Below are positions 24,448 to 32,120 of a stretch of DNA of 63,714 bases, in pieces. Position numbers and translations under genes: made by a program. The DNA comes from Faecalispora jeddahensis (GTDB taxonomy: Bacteria > Bacillota > Clostridia > Oscillospirales > Acutalibacteraceae). The notes below the pieces were generated by a model. That model made no database searches and was not told where the DNA came from. It saw nothing but the letters and a program-made list of their open reading frames with translations. The DNA lies in NCBI RefSeq assembly GCF_000577335.1, contig NZ_CBYL010000018.1:1-63714 (forward strand). Direction: 5' to 3'. Position 1 is the first letter of the stretch; the number at the start of each line of letters is the position of its first letter.

Positions 24448-25251
24448 TTATTCCGCGCGTTCCAGGTATTCAATCAGGTCGGCTACCGCGCCGTCTCGGC
24501 AGTCGCCTACGACGAGATCAGCCATCTGCCGAATGTCCTGCGGCGCATTGGAGGGCACTGCTGCAAAACCGGCGGCGTGCAGCATCTCCACATCGTTATA
24601 ATAGTCGCCGATCACCACCAGATTCTCACGAGGCAAGCCGGTCTGCCGCAGAATCTCTAACAGGCCGCTGCCTTTGTCGACTCCTTCGGGCAGCATTTCC
24701 AGAAAGCACTTCTCGCTCTGCACAAAACGGACTCCGGGGTGCGCAAAGGACTCGGTAAAGGCCTGTATTTTCAGCTTGGTTTCGGGGTCGGCGGCAAACA
24801 ACGCCTTGCACCAGTGGTCGGTAATTTCGCCTGCGTCTATCTCTACACAGGGCAGGTTCTCATTCCCCAGATGCGCCCTGACATACTGATTCGCGCGCAA
24901 AACAAACTGCCTGCGCTGCGCGAATACCTCACAGCCTATCTCCGGAAAGTGTTCTGTGAGAAGGCGGGCATAGTCCCTCGCTTGCGGCGGCAGAAAGAAC
25001 GCCTTGGCAATCTCATCCTGCTCATAATCGTATAAAATAGAGCCGTTCAGCATCACACAAAGCCCCTTGGGCTGCACCTGGCGGCAATAGCGCTCTCCGG
25101 AATTCACGGAGCGCCCGGTCGCCACGGCAAAGCGGCCGCCCTGCTCCTGAAACCGCCGGATCGCATCGATATTGCGCTGCGGTATCCTATGGTTTGCACC
25201 AATCAGGGTACCGTCAAGATCAGACACCAAGAATATATCCTGAAGCTTCAA
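24448..25251 (-). CDS. HAD-superfamily hydrolase, Cof type
   Basis: 267 residues. Motif I is DLDGTLIG near the N-terminus, RFAVATGRS holds the motif II region, K198-like lysine precedes, and GDYYNDVEML is motif IV, the Cof/IIB pattern. These are cytosolic phosphatases of sugar phosphates or nucleotide cofactors; the substrate cannot be named. The start is TTG 25251 behind a strong AAGGAGG at ideal spacing. Confidence 0.88.
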   Translation of the reverse strand: MKLQDIFLVSDLDGTLIGANHRIPQRNIDAIRRFQEQGGRFAVATGRSVNSGERYCRQVQPKGLCVMLNGSILYDYEQDEIAKAFFLPPQARDYARLLTEHFPEIGCEVFAQRRQFVLRANQYVRAHLGNENLPCVEIDAGEITDHWCKALFAADPETKLKIQAFTESFAHPGVRFVQSEKCFLEMLPEGVDKGSGLLEILRQTGLPRENLVVIGDYYNDVEMLHAAGFAAVPSNAPQDIRQMADLVVGDCRDGAVADLIEYLERAE

Positions 25252-25359
25252 AAGAGAACCTCCTTATACTATCACCAGCGACGAAAAGTAAAAAAACAGG
25301 CATTGCCCCCATATCTTTAGCAGGGGAGCGCCGCTACAATTCCAAATTTTTATGGAAGA

Positions 25360-26286
25360 TCAGTACGGCTGACTGCGCAGACGTGCCAGAAAATCGGTAA
25401 AATACGGCGGAAGCGGACTTGTCAGCTCAATATACCGGCCGTCGCGCGGGTGACAAAAGCCGATGACACTCGCGTGCAGGCACTGGCCGTTCAGCGAGGG
25501 AATCACTTTTTTCGGCCCGTATACCGGGTCGCCCGCAACGGGGTGGCCCAAATACGCCATATGCACCCGAATCTGATGGGTTCGGCCCGTTTCAAGCCGC
25601 AGACGCACATAGGAAAAGCCGGGCAGTTCCTCCAGCACCTGATAGTGCGTGACTGCGCGGCGGCTGTTTTTCTGCGTGACCGTCATCTTCTTGCGGTCGG
25701 TCGGGTGCCGGCCGATGGGTGCATCCACCGTGCCGCTTTGCTCGCGAAGATGGCCGTATACCACGGCCTCGTATTCACGGGTAAAGGAATGCTCTTTAAT
25801 CTGCGCGGCAAGGCTCTGGTGGGCAAAATCATTCTTCGCGACGATCAAAAGGCCGCTGGTATCTTTATCAATACGGTGCACAATGCCGGGGCGGATGACC
25901 CCATTGATTCCGGACAGGGAATCGCCGCAATGGTACAGCAGCGCGTTGACAAGCGTTTTGTCGCGGTTGCCCGGCGCGGGATGAACCACCATGCCCTTCG
26001 GCTTATTGACTACCAGCAGGTCGTCATCTTCATAGACGATATCGAGCGGGATGTTTTCCGGTTTCGCCTGCTCCATAGGGGCAGGGTCCGGCAGCAGCAC
26101 CTCGATCGTCTGGCCCTCGGCCACCCGGTCGTTCTTAGAAAGCGGACGCCCGCCGCACAGCACCGCGCCCGCAAGCATCAGCTTCTGCACGCCGGAGCGC
26201 GTCTGGCCCTCCAGCAGCTCGCTCACTGCCAGGTCCGCCCGGGCATCCTGATGCTCCGCCCCGATTACCAGCAGCTTTTTCTGCAC
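25360..26286 (-). CDS. RluD-family pseudouridine synthase
   Basis: About 308 residues. An S4-type N-terminus (ARADLAVSELLEGQTRSGVQ) precedes the catalytic domain with GIVHRIDKDTSGLLIVAKND, whose Asp is the catalytic nucleophile, and LETGRTHQIRVHMAYLGHPV. It likely modifies 23S rRNA uridines in the manner of RluD. The start is ambiguous: GTG 26286 (chosen, GGGTGG upstream) or GTG 26295. It directly follows or overlaps lspA, a very common Firmicute pairing. Confidence 0.9.
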   Translation of the reverse strand: MQKKLLVIGAEHQDARADLAVSELLEGQTRSGVQKLMLAGAVLCGGRPLSKNDRVAEGQTIEVLLPDPAPMEQAKPENIPLDIVYEDDDLLVVNKPKGMVVHPAPGNRDKTLVNALLYHCGDSLSGINGVIRPGIVHRIDKDTSGLLIVAKNDFAHQSLAAQIKEHSFTREYEAVVYGHLREQSGTVDAPIGRHPTDRKKMTVTQKNSRRAVTHYQVLEELPGFSYVRLRLETGRTHQIRVHMAYLGHPVAGDPVYGPKKVIPSLNGQCLHASVIGFCHPRDGRYIELTSPLPPYFTDFLARLRSQPY

Positions 26287-26287
26287 C

Positions 26288-26824
26288 TTAACCACCCATT
26301 CTGTGATTTCTGTTCTGATTGTAGTGCGCGTATTTGGCATAACGCCCCGGCTGCTTGGGCCGGCCCCTGTCGTCTGCAAAGAACAGCAGGTAGATCACCA
26401 GCAGCGCACAGCCGACCGTGACGCAGATGTCCGCAAAGTTGAATACCGGCGGGAAGAACTGAAAGTGAATATAATCCACCACATACTGATAGCGCAGCCG
26501 ATCGATCATGTTTCCGATCCCGCCGGCCAGAATCAGCGTGAGCGCCGTACGGGTCAGGGCGGTGTGGCCGCGGTAAAAAATCAGCGCCGCCGCGATCAAA
26601 AGGCAAACCACAGCGGTAACGGCAATAAACAGCCATTGGTAGTTCGCCAGTATGCCGAACGCCGCGCCGCGGTTTTCCACATAGGTAAGCTGAAAAAAGC
26701 CCGGGATCAGCTCAAGCCGGCCCAGCGGTTTCAGCTGCTCCACCACCGCGGCTTTCAGAACCTGATCTACGGCAATCCCCGCCGCTGCCGCGACGAAGGA
26801 CAAAAACACTGCAATATAAGGCAA
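26288..26824 (-). CDS. lspA: Lipoprotein signal peptidase
   Basis: 178 residues with four membrane helices. VENRGAAFG, GGIGNMIDRLRY, VVDYI and FNFADICVTVG contain the conserved residues including both catalytic aspartates. It cleaves the signal peptide of diacylglyceryl-modified prolipoproteins, for example the DUF3887 lipoprotein in this window. The C-terminal ~25 residues are polar and extend past the usual end. The start is TTG 26824 behind GAGAGGGAG. Confidence 0.94.
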   Translation of the reverse strand: MPYIAVFLSFVAAAAGIAVDQVLKAAVVEQLKPLGRLELIPGFFQLTYVENRGAAFGILANYQWLFIAVTAVVCLLIAAALIFYRGHTALTRTALTLILAGGIGNMIDRLRYQYVVDYIHFQFFPPVFNFADICVTVGCALLVIYLLFFADDRGRPKQPGRYAKYAHYNQNRNHRMGG

Positions 26825-26845
26825 AAGAAACTCCCTCTCTTTCAG

Positions 26846-26870
26846 GAAAAAAGGGCGGATCGCTCCGTCC
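26846..26870 (-). terminator. Terminator after divIVA
   Basis: Minus strand GGACGGA-GCGA-TCCGCCC with one mismatch, followed by TTTTTTCC. It separates the cell-division cluster from lspA. Confidence 0.75.
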
Positions 26871-26917
26871 CTCTTCCATCTATGAAATACTCCGGACCCG
26901 GATTTCGGGTGATGTAC

Positions 26918-27661
26918 TTATTCTTCTCCGGATTCATCCACTTCATCAAATTTTAAAACATCATAACGCAGGTCGTGATTCGGCGACTCTGTATCGAACA
27001 CCGCGGCGTCGACGGAAAAGTCGTCCTTCTCCGGTTCCGGGGTGTACTCCGGCTCCGGCTCTGCGGGCACGGGAGGCTCCTCGGGCATATAGTGGCTCTG
27101 CTGCTCCGGCTCCTCCTGCTCTTTCTCCGGCTCGGCTGCGGCATGGCTGCCTTCCTGCGCAAACTCTTCCTTGCGGCTGGGGATCGCATCGATCAGCGTC
27201 AGATGCTCTTTGTAAATCGCAAGCAGCTTGGTGCGGAATTCGATGACCTTTTTCTTCAGCTCATCCAGCTCGCGCTGCTGTTCAACCACATCCGCCTTGG
27301 CGGTGCCGAGAATGCGCTCGGCCTTCAAATTCGCGTCCTTCAGGATGATTTCTGCCTTATGGCGCGCCTCCCTGACAGAAGATTCGCCCAGCTTCTGCGC
27401 GCTGACCAGAGCGGTTTTGATCTCGCTTTCTTCCTGACGGTAATCCTCAATCTTTTCCGCCAGAACGGAGAGTTTTCTCTCCAGCTCTTTCTTTTCGTTT
27501 GCCAGTGTTTCGTACACTTCGGCCTGCTCCATCGTTTTTTTCAGCAGTTGGTCGTAGGAATCCTTCACCTGATCGATAAAGGCATCTACATCTTCGGTAC
27601 GATAACCGGAAAAATTCGATTTGCGGAAGCTGACATTGATAATATCGTTGAGAGTAAGCAC
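26918..27661 (-). CDS. divIVA: DivIVA-domain protein
   Basis: 247 residues. The N-terminal DivIVA motif NVSFRKSNFSGYRTEDVDAFIDQV is followed by long coiled coils (about residues 30-165) and an acidic Pro/Glu-rich tail. DivIVA proteins sense curved membrane at poles and septa and recruit division or cell-wall proteins. The start is GTG 27661 with ACAGGAGG. It is last in the yggS-sepF-ylmH-divIVA series, the standard Firmicute order, and is followed by a terminator. Confidence 0.92.
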   Translation of the reverse strand: MLTLNDIINVSFRKSNFSGYRTEDVDAFIDQVKDSYDQLLKKTMEQAEVYETLANEKKELERKLSVLAEKIEDYRQEESEIKTALVSAQKLGESSVREARHKAEIILKDANLKAERILGTAKADVVEQQRELDELKKKVIEFRTKLLAIYKEHLTLIDAIPSRKEEFAQEGSHAAAEPEKEQEEPEQQSHYMPEEPPVPAEPEPEYTPEPEKDDFSVDAAVFDTESPNHDLRYDVLKFDEVDESGEE

Positions 27662-27676
27662 GACAAAAACCTCCTG

Positions 27677-28438
27677 TTATCTGTATTTTCTTCCACTCAA
27701 GTTCACACGGCCCCGTTTGGTTTCGGGCCCGATCTGATCCAGAATAAACCGGCCCTTACCGCGCACGGAGAGACGGTCGCCGTCTTTGACCGCCGCGGAA
27801 ACCGACATAATTTGCACGCCGCCCAGCAGTACGCCGCCCGATTCCACCAGGCGCGCCGCTTTCTCGCGGCTGATGCGCAGTGCCGCAGCGACGACACAAT
27901 CCAGCCTGGGCGAAGCGATCACCGTACTGAACGGCTCAAAGCCAAGGCCGCCCGGCAAAGGCTCGGTAAAGCCGGGGGTAAGCCGCACCCCCACCCGGCC
28001 GATCTTTTCCACCTGCGTCTGTACATAGCCGGCCATTTCTTCGCGCAGGAATAAAACGCCCCGGCTCGGCTCGATCAGAAGATCGCCCACCGTGTCGCGG
28101 GTAATGCCAAGCGCCATCAGCGAACCGAGAAAATCCCGGTGTGTGAGCTTGTCACAATCGCGGAAGGAGGCCGTAACGGCACAAATGGGGAACAACTCCG
28201 GCTCCGGCTCAAGGTAATCGGGGAACGCGCCGAACATCACGCGCTCCGCCCCTTCAAAGCCGCCCCAGAATAAATAGTGGAAAAAGCCCTCCCGGCGCAG
28301 AACACCCTGTGCCGAGAAGGCTTCCGCTTCTGACAGAAAGCCCACAAAAACCGGCTGAGACCGCCGGGAACATAGGCGGACCGCATCCAGGAGCCTTGCC
28401 TCCAGTATGGCGTTATCCCCAGGGGAATTCTGCTTCAT
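27677..28438 (-). CDS. ylmH: YlmH-family S4 RNA-binding protein
   Basis: 253 residues. The N-terminal part (PVFVGFLSEAEAF, DPhDYLEPE-like FPDYLEPEPELFPI) and the RNA-binding S4 domain near the C-terminus (RLDCVVAAALRISREKAARL) match YlmH. Related proteins rescue stalled 50S-peptidyl-tRNA complexes. Its ATG overlaps the sepF stop (TGATG), so it is coupled to sepF. Confidence 0.9.
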   Translation of the reverse strand: MKQNSPGDNAILEARLLDAVRLCSRRSQPVFVGFLSEAEAFSAQGVLRREGFFHYLFWGGFEGAERVMFGAFPDYLEPEPELFPICAVTASFRDCDKLTHRDFLGSLMALGITRDTVGDLLIEPSRGVLFLREEMAGYVQTQVEKIGRVGVRLTPGFTEPLPGGLGFEPFSTVIASPRLDCVVAAALRISREKAARLVESGGVLLGGVQIMSVSAAVKDGDRLSVRGKGRFILDQIGPETKRGRVNLSGRKYR

Positions 28439-28920
28439 CAGAAATAAACGCCATTGTTTTCCAGCTCGTCGAGCACGTCGTCGCCGGTCAGCTCTACATT
28501 ATACGGGGTGATGATAAAGGTGCTTGCCGCAACACGCTTGATTTTGCCCCCGTTTGCGTAAGCCACGCCGCTGAGAAAATCGATGATGCGGCGGCTGATG
28601 TCTTTATTGGTGTTTTCAAGGTTGAGCACCACGGTGTGCATTTTTAGCAGTTCGTCTGCCACGGCACGGGTTTCCTCGCCAAAACGCTCGGGCTTGAAGA
28701 GAACCACCTGCAGCTGCGTGGTGGCGTGAATATTCACGACCTTATTGCTGCCGCCAGTGCTGCCGCCGCGTCTTGCCGTTTCACGCTCGCGGATCGTATC
28801 CGCGTGATTGTCCGGGCCAGAGATGATCTCGTCTGCGCGATCATCTACATATTCCTCATCCTCATACTCATCTTCAGGGGCGCCCAACATATCTTTAAAT
28901 TTTTGAACCAATCCGGCCAT
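28438..28920 (-). CDS. sepF: Cell division protein SepF
   Basis: 160 residues. A short amphipathic N-terminus (MAGLVQKFKDMLG), an acidic linker, and the SepF domain with TQLQVVLFKPERFGEETRAV, VVLNLENTNKDISRRIIDFL and FIITPYNVEL are present. SepF polymerises and ties FtsZ to the membrane. It lies 23 bases downstream of yggS and overlaps ylmH. Confidence 0.95.
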   Translation of the reverse strand: MAGLVQKFKDMLGAPEDEYEDEEYVDDRADEIISGPDNHADTIRERETARRGGSTGGSNKVVNIHATTQLQVVLFKPERFGEETRAVADELLKMHTVVLNLENTNKDISRRIIDFLSGVAYANGGKIKRVAASTFIITPYNVELTGDDVLDELENNGVYF

Positions 28921-28943
28921 TCTGATGCCTCCCTATTTTCGTT

Positions 28944-29690
28944 CTAAAGGATTTGATATTTCCTAGGTCCGAAGAGAGACGAGCCCACCCGAACCATATT
29001 TGCTCCGCAAAGGATTGCCTGAGCATAGTCTGACGACATGCCCATGGATAAGTAATCCATGAGAATATTATCCATTCTTTTCGCCTTGATGTCAACATAA
29101 TATTCGCGCATGCGCGAAAAATATGGCATCGCGTCCTCCGGGCGATCGCAGACAGGCGGGATTGCCATGAGGCCCCGCACCGAAATGCCGGGCATGCAGG
29201 AAACTTTTTCCAGCAGCTCCGACAGCTTCTCCGGCAGAACGCCGGACTTATTTTCTTCGTGCCCGATATTCACTTCGATCAGCACATTGGTCGTGGTTTT
29301 GTTCTGCAAAGAAAGGCGCGAAATCTCTTTTGCGAGCTTTTCGTTGTCCACAGACTGAATCAAGCTGACCTGGCCGATCAGGAACTTGACCTTGTTGGTC
29401 TGCAAATGCCCGATAAACTGGCGGTCGCAGGGGGAAAGCAGCGGCAGCTTGTCGCACAGCTCCTGCACGCGGTTTTCGCCGATATGCGAAACTCCCAGCT
29501 CGATCGCGCGGTTGATCACCGGAACGGGGACCGTTTTGGTCGCTGCCAAAAGCGTAATCTCTTCGGGGCTTCTGCCGGACTTGACGGCGGCCTCTTCGAT
29601 CTTCGCCCGAACAACCTTCAGGTTTTCTTCCAGGTCACGCATCCGCTCCGCGTATTCCTGTTCGGTTTCATTTAACGACTTTTCCGTCAT
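28944..29690 (-). CDS. yggS: YggS-family PLP-binding protein
   Basis: 248 residues. LLAATKTVPV carries the PLP lysine, and HIGENRVQEL, FIGHLQTNKV and MGMSSDYAQAI are the family signatures. PLPBP proteins keep vitamin B6 in balance rather than catalyse a known reaction. The start overlaps the hlyD-like gene by 23 bases, and sepF follows, the usual Firmicute context. Confidence 0.94.
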   Translation of the reverse strand: MTEKSLNETEQEYAERMRDLEENLKVVRAKIEEAAVKSGRSPEEITLLAATKTVPVPVINRAIELGVSHIGENRVQELCDKLPLLSPCDRQFIGHLQTNKVKFLIGQVSLIQSVDNEKLAKEISRLSLQNKTTTNVLIEVNIGHEENKSGVLPEKLSELLEKVSCMPGISVRGLMAIPPVCDRPEDAMPYFSRMREYYVDIKAKRMDNILMDYLSMGMSSDYAQAILCGANMVRVGSSLFGPRKYQIL

Positions 29691-30963
29691 AAAGATCCGT
29701 CCCTTCTATAATCACCTCATCGTATAAACGGATAGGGGATTTTGTCATGAGTTCTTTCCACTCCGGGTCGGTGTCGCTCAGCTCTTTGCAGATGACATAG
29801 CTGCCGCTGCTCATCAGCGGGATGATCTGCACGAATTCGATGGTATTGCCGTGCATGACATAAACACCCTGCACTTCTTTTTCCACCTTCTTCTTGGTGC
29901 CGTCCTCCTGCGTGAACTCCTTCGTCAGCTTTTCAAAATGGATGCTCTTCTGGCTGACCATGATCCCGGAGTAGGTTCCCGCCTGTACCTGCACTGTGGC
30001 GTCGCGCACGGACGCGATGCCGGTATCCATATAAGAGCACTGCAGGATCACGGCAGCGTCTCCCTGATGGTTCGGCTGATTCACGGCGGCCACAGTCGCG
30101 GGGACCGACTTGCCCACCGCAAACGGAAAGTTGATGTTGACGCGGTTGCCCTCCTTGAGCTTGAGCGCGTCATCCTGGCTGACTACGGCGGCGAAGTACC
30201 AGTCAAACTCCTCGCACACCTTGCCGATCACATCGCTGCCAAGGGCCTGCGGCTTTTTTTTCGCTTTCAGGTCAGCCACCGAAAGCTCCAGTACGGAAGC
30301 GTAATTGTACTGGGATTCGTACCCGTCCGCCGCACTGACGAAATAGCCCGAAACCGGTGATTTGATCTGCCCCATTTTCGTGCCGCCGGAGGTGGGGATC
30401 GCACCGAGCTGGCCTTGCAGCTGCGCGATTCTGGCGCTGAAATCCTTGGACGCGCCGGTGACCACCTGCTGCTCGTTCATCAGGTACAGCAGGGAGTCGC
30501 GCTGCGACGACAGAGTGTTGTAATCACGGCCCTGCAGCGAGGTCAGAATTTCTTTGAGGCCCTGATTGATCTGCTTTGTCAGCGAGCCGGGGTTTGCGGC
30601 ATACGTATCGCCGGGCTTGCTCAGGCTTTGCAGGCGGGCGATCTCCGCCGAAAGGTGTGCTGCCTGCTGCTGCTGCGTGGCGTCTTTGGCGCTGTCGTAT
30701 ACCTCTGCCACAACGCCGTCCTTGGCGATTTTGCCGCCCTCGCCGAGCGGGTACGTGAGAACGCCCTGCACGCTTTGTTTGATCAGCTGTTCTTTGCGGA
30801 TCACCGTGCCGGTCATCTGGATCGTATCCTCTGCGTTGGCATACACAGCGGTTTCAGCCTTGACCCCGCTGTAGCTGGCGTTATAAATCTGATTGCCGAT
30901 ATAAAAAAGGAGCAGCAGGCCGATCAGGCCCGAAACCAGGCGCTTTAAAACCGGATTATTCAT
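29668..30963 (-). CDS. HlyD-like membrane-anchored adaptor
   Basis: 431 residues. One N-terminal helix (KRLVSGLIGLLLLFYIGNQI) anchors an extracellular part with a beta-barrel/lipoyl-like region (MTGTVIRKEQLIK, IKSPVSGYFVSAADGYE), an alpha-hairpin-like stretch in between and a C-terminal barrel (LMSSGSYVICKE). No partner exporter gene lies nearby; homologues commonly sit in this division cluster in Clostridia, so it may serve septal or envelope functions instead of efflux (inference). It overlaps miaA by 8 bases and yggS by 23. Confidence 0.78.
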   Translation of the reverse strand: MNNPVLKRLVSGLIGLLLLFYIGNQIYNASYSGVKAETAVYANAEDTIQMTGTVIRKEQLIKQSVQGVLTYPLGEGGKIAKDGVVAEVYDSAKDATQQQQAAHLSAEIARLQSLSKPGDTYAANPGSLTKQINQGLKEILTSLQGRDYNTLSSQRDSLLYLMNEQQVVTGASKDFSARIAQLQGQLGAIPTSGGTKMGQIKSPVSGYFVSAADGYESQYNYASVLELSVADLKAKKKPQALGSDVIGKVCEEFDWYFAAVVSQDDALKLKEGNRVNINFPFAVGKSVPATVAAVNQPNHQGDAAVILQCSYMDTGIASVRDATVQVQAGTYSGIMVSQKSIHFEKLTKEFTQEDGTKKKVEKEVQGVYVMHGNTIEFVQIIPLMSSGSYVICKELSDTDPEWKELMTKSPIRLYDEVIIEGTDLYDGKVVK

Positions 30964-31903
30964 ACAGCTCCCCCCTTATGATCTCTTCTGCGGCACCGCG
31001 GAGCGCGTCCCACTGTGCGTAATCATCCACGAACAGCCAGCGCGCCTGCTCCTCCCGGCGGAACCAGGTAAGCTGGCGCTTGGCGTAGCGGCGGGTTTCG
31101 CGCTTGATAGTATCCTGCGCTTCAGGGAGTGAAACCTCACCGCGAAAATACGGCAGCAGCTCTTTATAGCCGATCGCCTGCATTGCCGTGGCGCCGCTGG
31201 GCATTTCGAGAAGCTCCTTCGCCTCTTCCACCAGCCCGCGGCGAAACATTTCATCCACCCGCTGGTTGATTCTTTCATACAGGCGCTCCCGGTCGCGGAA
31301 GCCGAGGCATAAGAAGCACACCCGGTACGGCGAAGGCACAAGGCGCGAACGGCGCAGGTGCTCTGTCATCGTTACGCCTGTGACGCGGTACAGCTCGATC
31401 GCACGGATCAGCCGCGGCAGATTGCGCGGCTCGATACGATCCGCAGACTCCGGGTCAAAGGAGCGAAGCTCCTGCATCAGGCCCTCGGTTCCCTCCTGCG
31501 CTGCCCGCTGTGTCAGCTCGGCGCGCAGGGCGGGGTCGTTGTCCGCTTCGGTAAACGCGGTGTTCGTAATGAGCGAGCGAATATACAGCCCGGTTCCCCC
31601 CGCCAGCACCGGCAGGTGACCCCGGCTGTGGATGTCCACGATCGTTTCCTTGGCCAGGGCAACATAATCCGCCACGGAAAAGGATTGCCCCGGCTCCACA
31701 AAACCCATCAGGTGGTGAGGCACCCCCAGCGTTTCTTCGAGAGTGGGCTTTGCGGTTCCGATTTCCATCCCCCGGTAAATCTGCATGGAATCGGCGGAAA
31801 CCACCTCTCCGCCGTGGCGCAGGGCCAGCTCCGCCGCAAGGCGGGTCTTGCCGCTGGCTGTTGGCCCGCCGATGACAAGCAGCGGTATTTTCTCCTGCGG
31901 CAT
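30956..31903 (-). CDS. miaA: tRNA dimethylallyltransferase
   Basis: 315 residues. The P-loop GGPTASGKTRLA, SADSMQIYRGMEIGTAKP, AGGTGLYIRSL and MQAIGYKELLPYF are all family motifs. It adds the isopentenyl group to A37 of tRNAs reading UNN codons. MiaB, which carries out the next step, is encoded 6 kb upstream on the same strand. I chose ATG 31903 behind GGAAAGGAGG rather than the longer frame from 31927. Confidence 0.95.
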   Translation of the reverse strand: MPQEKIPLLVIGGPTASGKTRLAAELALRHGGEVVSADSMQIYRGMEIGTAKPTLEETLGVPHHLMGFVEPGQSFSVADYVALAKETIVDIHSRGHLPVLAGGTGLYIRSLITNTAFTEADNDPALRAELTQRAAQEGTEGLMQELRSFDPESADRIEPRNLPRLIRAIELYRVTGVTMTEHLRRSRLVPSPYRVCFLCLGFRDRERLYERINQRVDEMFRRGLVEEAKELLEMPSGATAMQAIGYKELLPYFRGEVSLPEAQDTIKRETRRYAKRQLTWFRREEQARWLFVDDYAQWDALRGAAEEIIRGELYE

Positions 31904-31937
31904 AAGCCTTCCTCCTTTCCAAAGCAATAAAATTTGA

Positions 31938-32120
31938 TCAGGGTATCAAACGTAGACCGTTGAAAGCTGCAAGGCGGCAAGCATTTTTGAATTTACTTTC
32001 TTTCCCCCAACCTTGGAGGAAAAAGAAGGCTTTGACTATGCGCCCCAAATCATACAGGGCAAGGCACACAGCAGGCAAAATTATTCTTAAATTCACTTTA
32101 TTTTCGGCGGCCCGCTTCAT
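31938..32120 (-). CDS. Possible 60-residue small protein coupled to mutL
   Basis: ATG 32120 overlaps the mutL stop codon (ATGA). The frame begins MKRAAENKVNLRIILPAVCL and ends ...RLAAFNGLRLIP. It has a short hydrophobic patch, then basic residues, and matches no family I know. It could be a real coupled small gene, or chance in a region that otherwise holds a weak palindrome with the TTCTTTCCCCC core (about 31990-32030). Low confidence. Confidence 0.25.
   Translation of the reverse strand: MKRAAENKVNLRIILPAVCLALYDLGRIVKAFFFLQGWGKESKFKNACRLAAFNGLRLIP

Noticed and set aside
25288-25330. Terminator between rluD and the HAD gene
   Set aside because: A T run exists on the minus strand, but the preceding stem is short and bulged; too weak to list.
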